From NCBI RefSeq assembly GCF_964340395.1, contig NC_135549.1, positions 31,463,332 through 31,527,331 of the forward strand: a stretch of DNA of 64,000 nt, written 5' to 3'. The translations under genes were made by a program, and so were the position numbers. Shown in pieces: positions 63,239 through 64,000 of this stretch. Under the pieces are notes generated by a model. It saw only the letters and a program-made list of their open reading frames with translations. It was not told the DNA's origin and ran no database searches. The DNA is from Glandiceps talaboti. Taxonomy: Eukaryota; Hemichordata; Enteropneusta; Spengelidae. Each line of letters begins with the position of its first letter. Within the stretch, counting starts at the first letter, position 1.

Positions 63239-63409
63239 ACCCTAAAATAGTCTAGCTGCTAGACCTCGGCTGTTCTTCCGAAACAATACGATATATATAA
63301 AAGCGACAATAGCTATCGAGGGTGGAACACCAAGCCCTCACTGCGAACTTCGTTTTCTTAACGTATCGGAAGAAAGCCCGAATGTCTAGTAGCAAGACTA
63401 ACCCTACGA
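63239..63409. mobile_element. Fold-back DNA transposon, family D copy 2
   Basis: Flanks ACCCTAAAA (63239-63247) and ACCCTACGA (63401-63409) match at 7 of 9. Ends TAGTCTAGCTGCTAGACCTC and GACATTCGGGC-type complement ending AGCAAGACTA are inverted. The inner string GAACTTCGTTTTCTTAACG and the right terminus resemble the element at 52745-53013 (CTTGCTGCTAGACGTTCGGG, CGAACGAAGTTCGCA). Confidence 0.82.
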
Positions 63410-64000
63410 CAGTTTCATATGAACTCCTGGTTAGTCAAGGAGAAGGTATGTACGTATAGGTATGTACAACAGATGTCACAAGGACAGACATCGTACTAGT
63501 AGTAACCGTGAAATACGGTAAATAAACACAAATATCCAACCTTCTCCTTAATTACACTTTAATCATTCTCGCAAGCCGGAGCATAATATTTTTTTCCGTT
63601 GCCGCTTGACAGTGCCGTAAAAGAGGCCGTGGTTTACGACTTTTAAATTATTAAGATTTTAGTTACCATAATTTGGGTGCTGTACGTTCTTCACGTGTTT
63701 GTATTTGTATCGGCCTTGTCCAACAAATAAACGGAACGGTTGTTCACAATATTGAAAATTGTTGATTTCGTCATGTATTAACACAGACATCGTGACCTTG
63801 GCTTATGGTGAAAATACCTTTCATTGACTTGTGTTTTCATTTGTTTAGAAACATTTATTACTTCCTGGAAAAGTGAGTAACTTTCAGCGAAGTTCATCTA
63901 CACATTACTTTTGTGGGGTGTATGAGTCAATGTCATTCAAGGTTGCGATCAAATTTATACATGTATGAACACGTCCACATGTGTCATGGATAATGTTTTT
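63410..64000. other. Unique DNA to the window end
   Basis: No gene or repeat recognised. Confidence 0.5.

Overview
This is non-coding, repeat-dominated eukaryotic nuclear DNA, most likely from a marine invertebrate. It is AT-rich, full of micro- and minisatellites and packed with transposable elements. The element set is a Penelope-like retroelement with a GIY-YIG endonuclease, an L1/Tx1-like LINE, Helentron-related HINEs with about 150-bp core repeats, and many fold-back DNA transposons. That set fits molluscs, hemichordates, lancelets and similar animals, but the sequence alone does not decide between them. I recognise no complete host gene and no tRNA, rRNA, operon, CRISPR array or bacterial feature. 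Nearly all short open frames are chance frames in repeats or microsatellites.

Layout. 1-9 kb: unique AT-rich DNA, a 185-bp fold-back element with 9-bp target-site duplications (TSDs), a forward HINE (2279-3713) with seven 151-bp repeats in a 453-bp higher-order pattern, and a reverse HINE (6903-8101) nested in an older dispersed repeat. 9-22 kb: inverted-repeat elements, a 0.7-kb block-structured tetranucleotide array (12.1-12.9 kb), a 29-bp VNTR, and two more reverse HINEs (14436-15441, 21218-22271). 22-31 kb: a second family of about 150-bp repeats associated with GACA microsatellites, a 1.7-kb TIR element with TAA duplications, and further inverted-repeat elements.

31-34 kb is the only well-preserved coding element: a Penelope-like retroelement with an open 673-codon frame (RT, cysteine linker, GIY-YIG). 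About 200 bases past its stop codon is a sequence that folds as a minimal hammerhead ribozyme. Then come TA tracts flanking a perfect 26-bp palindrome. 34-55 kb: mostly unique AT-rich DNA with scattered fold-back elements, microsatellites and a TIR MITE. 55.8-57.7 kb: a 5'-truncated, frameshifted LINE on the minus strand. 58-64 kb: two more copies of the TIR MITE and two more fold-back elements.

The most interesting content is (1) the Penelope-like element with its hammerhead; (2) a set of fold-back elements from several TIR families, many with TAG...CTA ends and 9-bp TSDs, which look like non-autonomous members of one DNA-transposon superfamily; and (3) the HINE family, whose ends are fixed by an empty-site comparison inside this window. 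Assignments to superfamilies are inference; the inverted repeats, TSDs, motifs and repeat periods are read directly.
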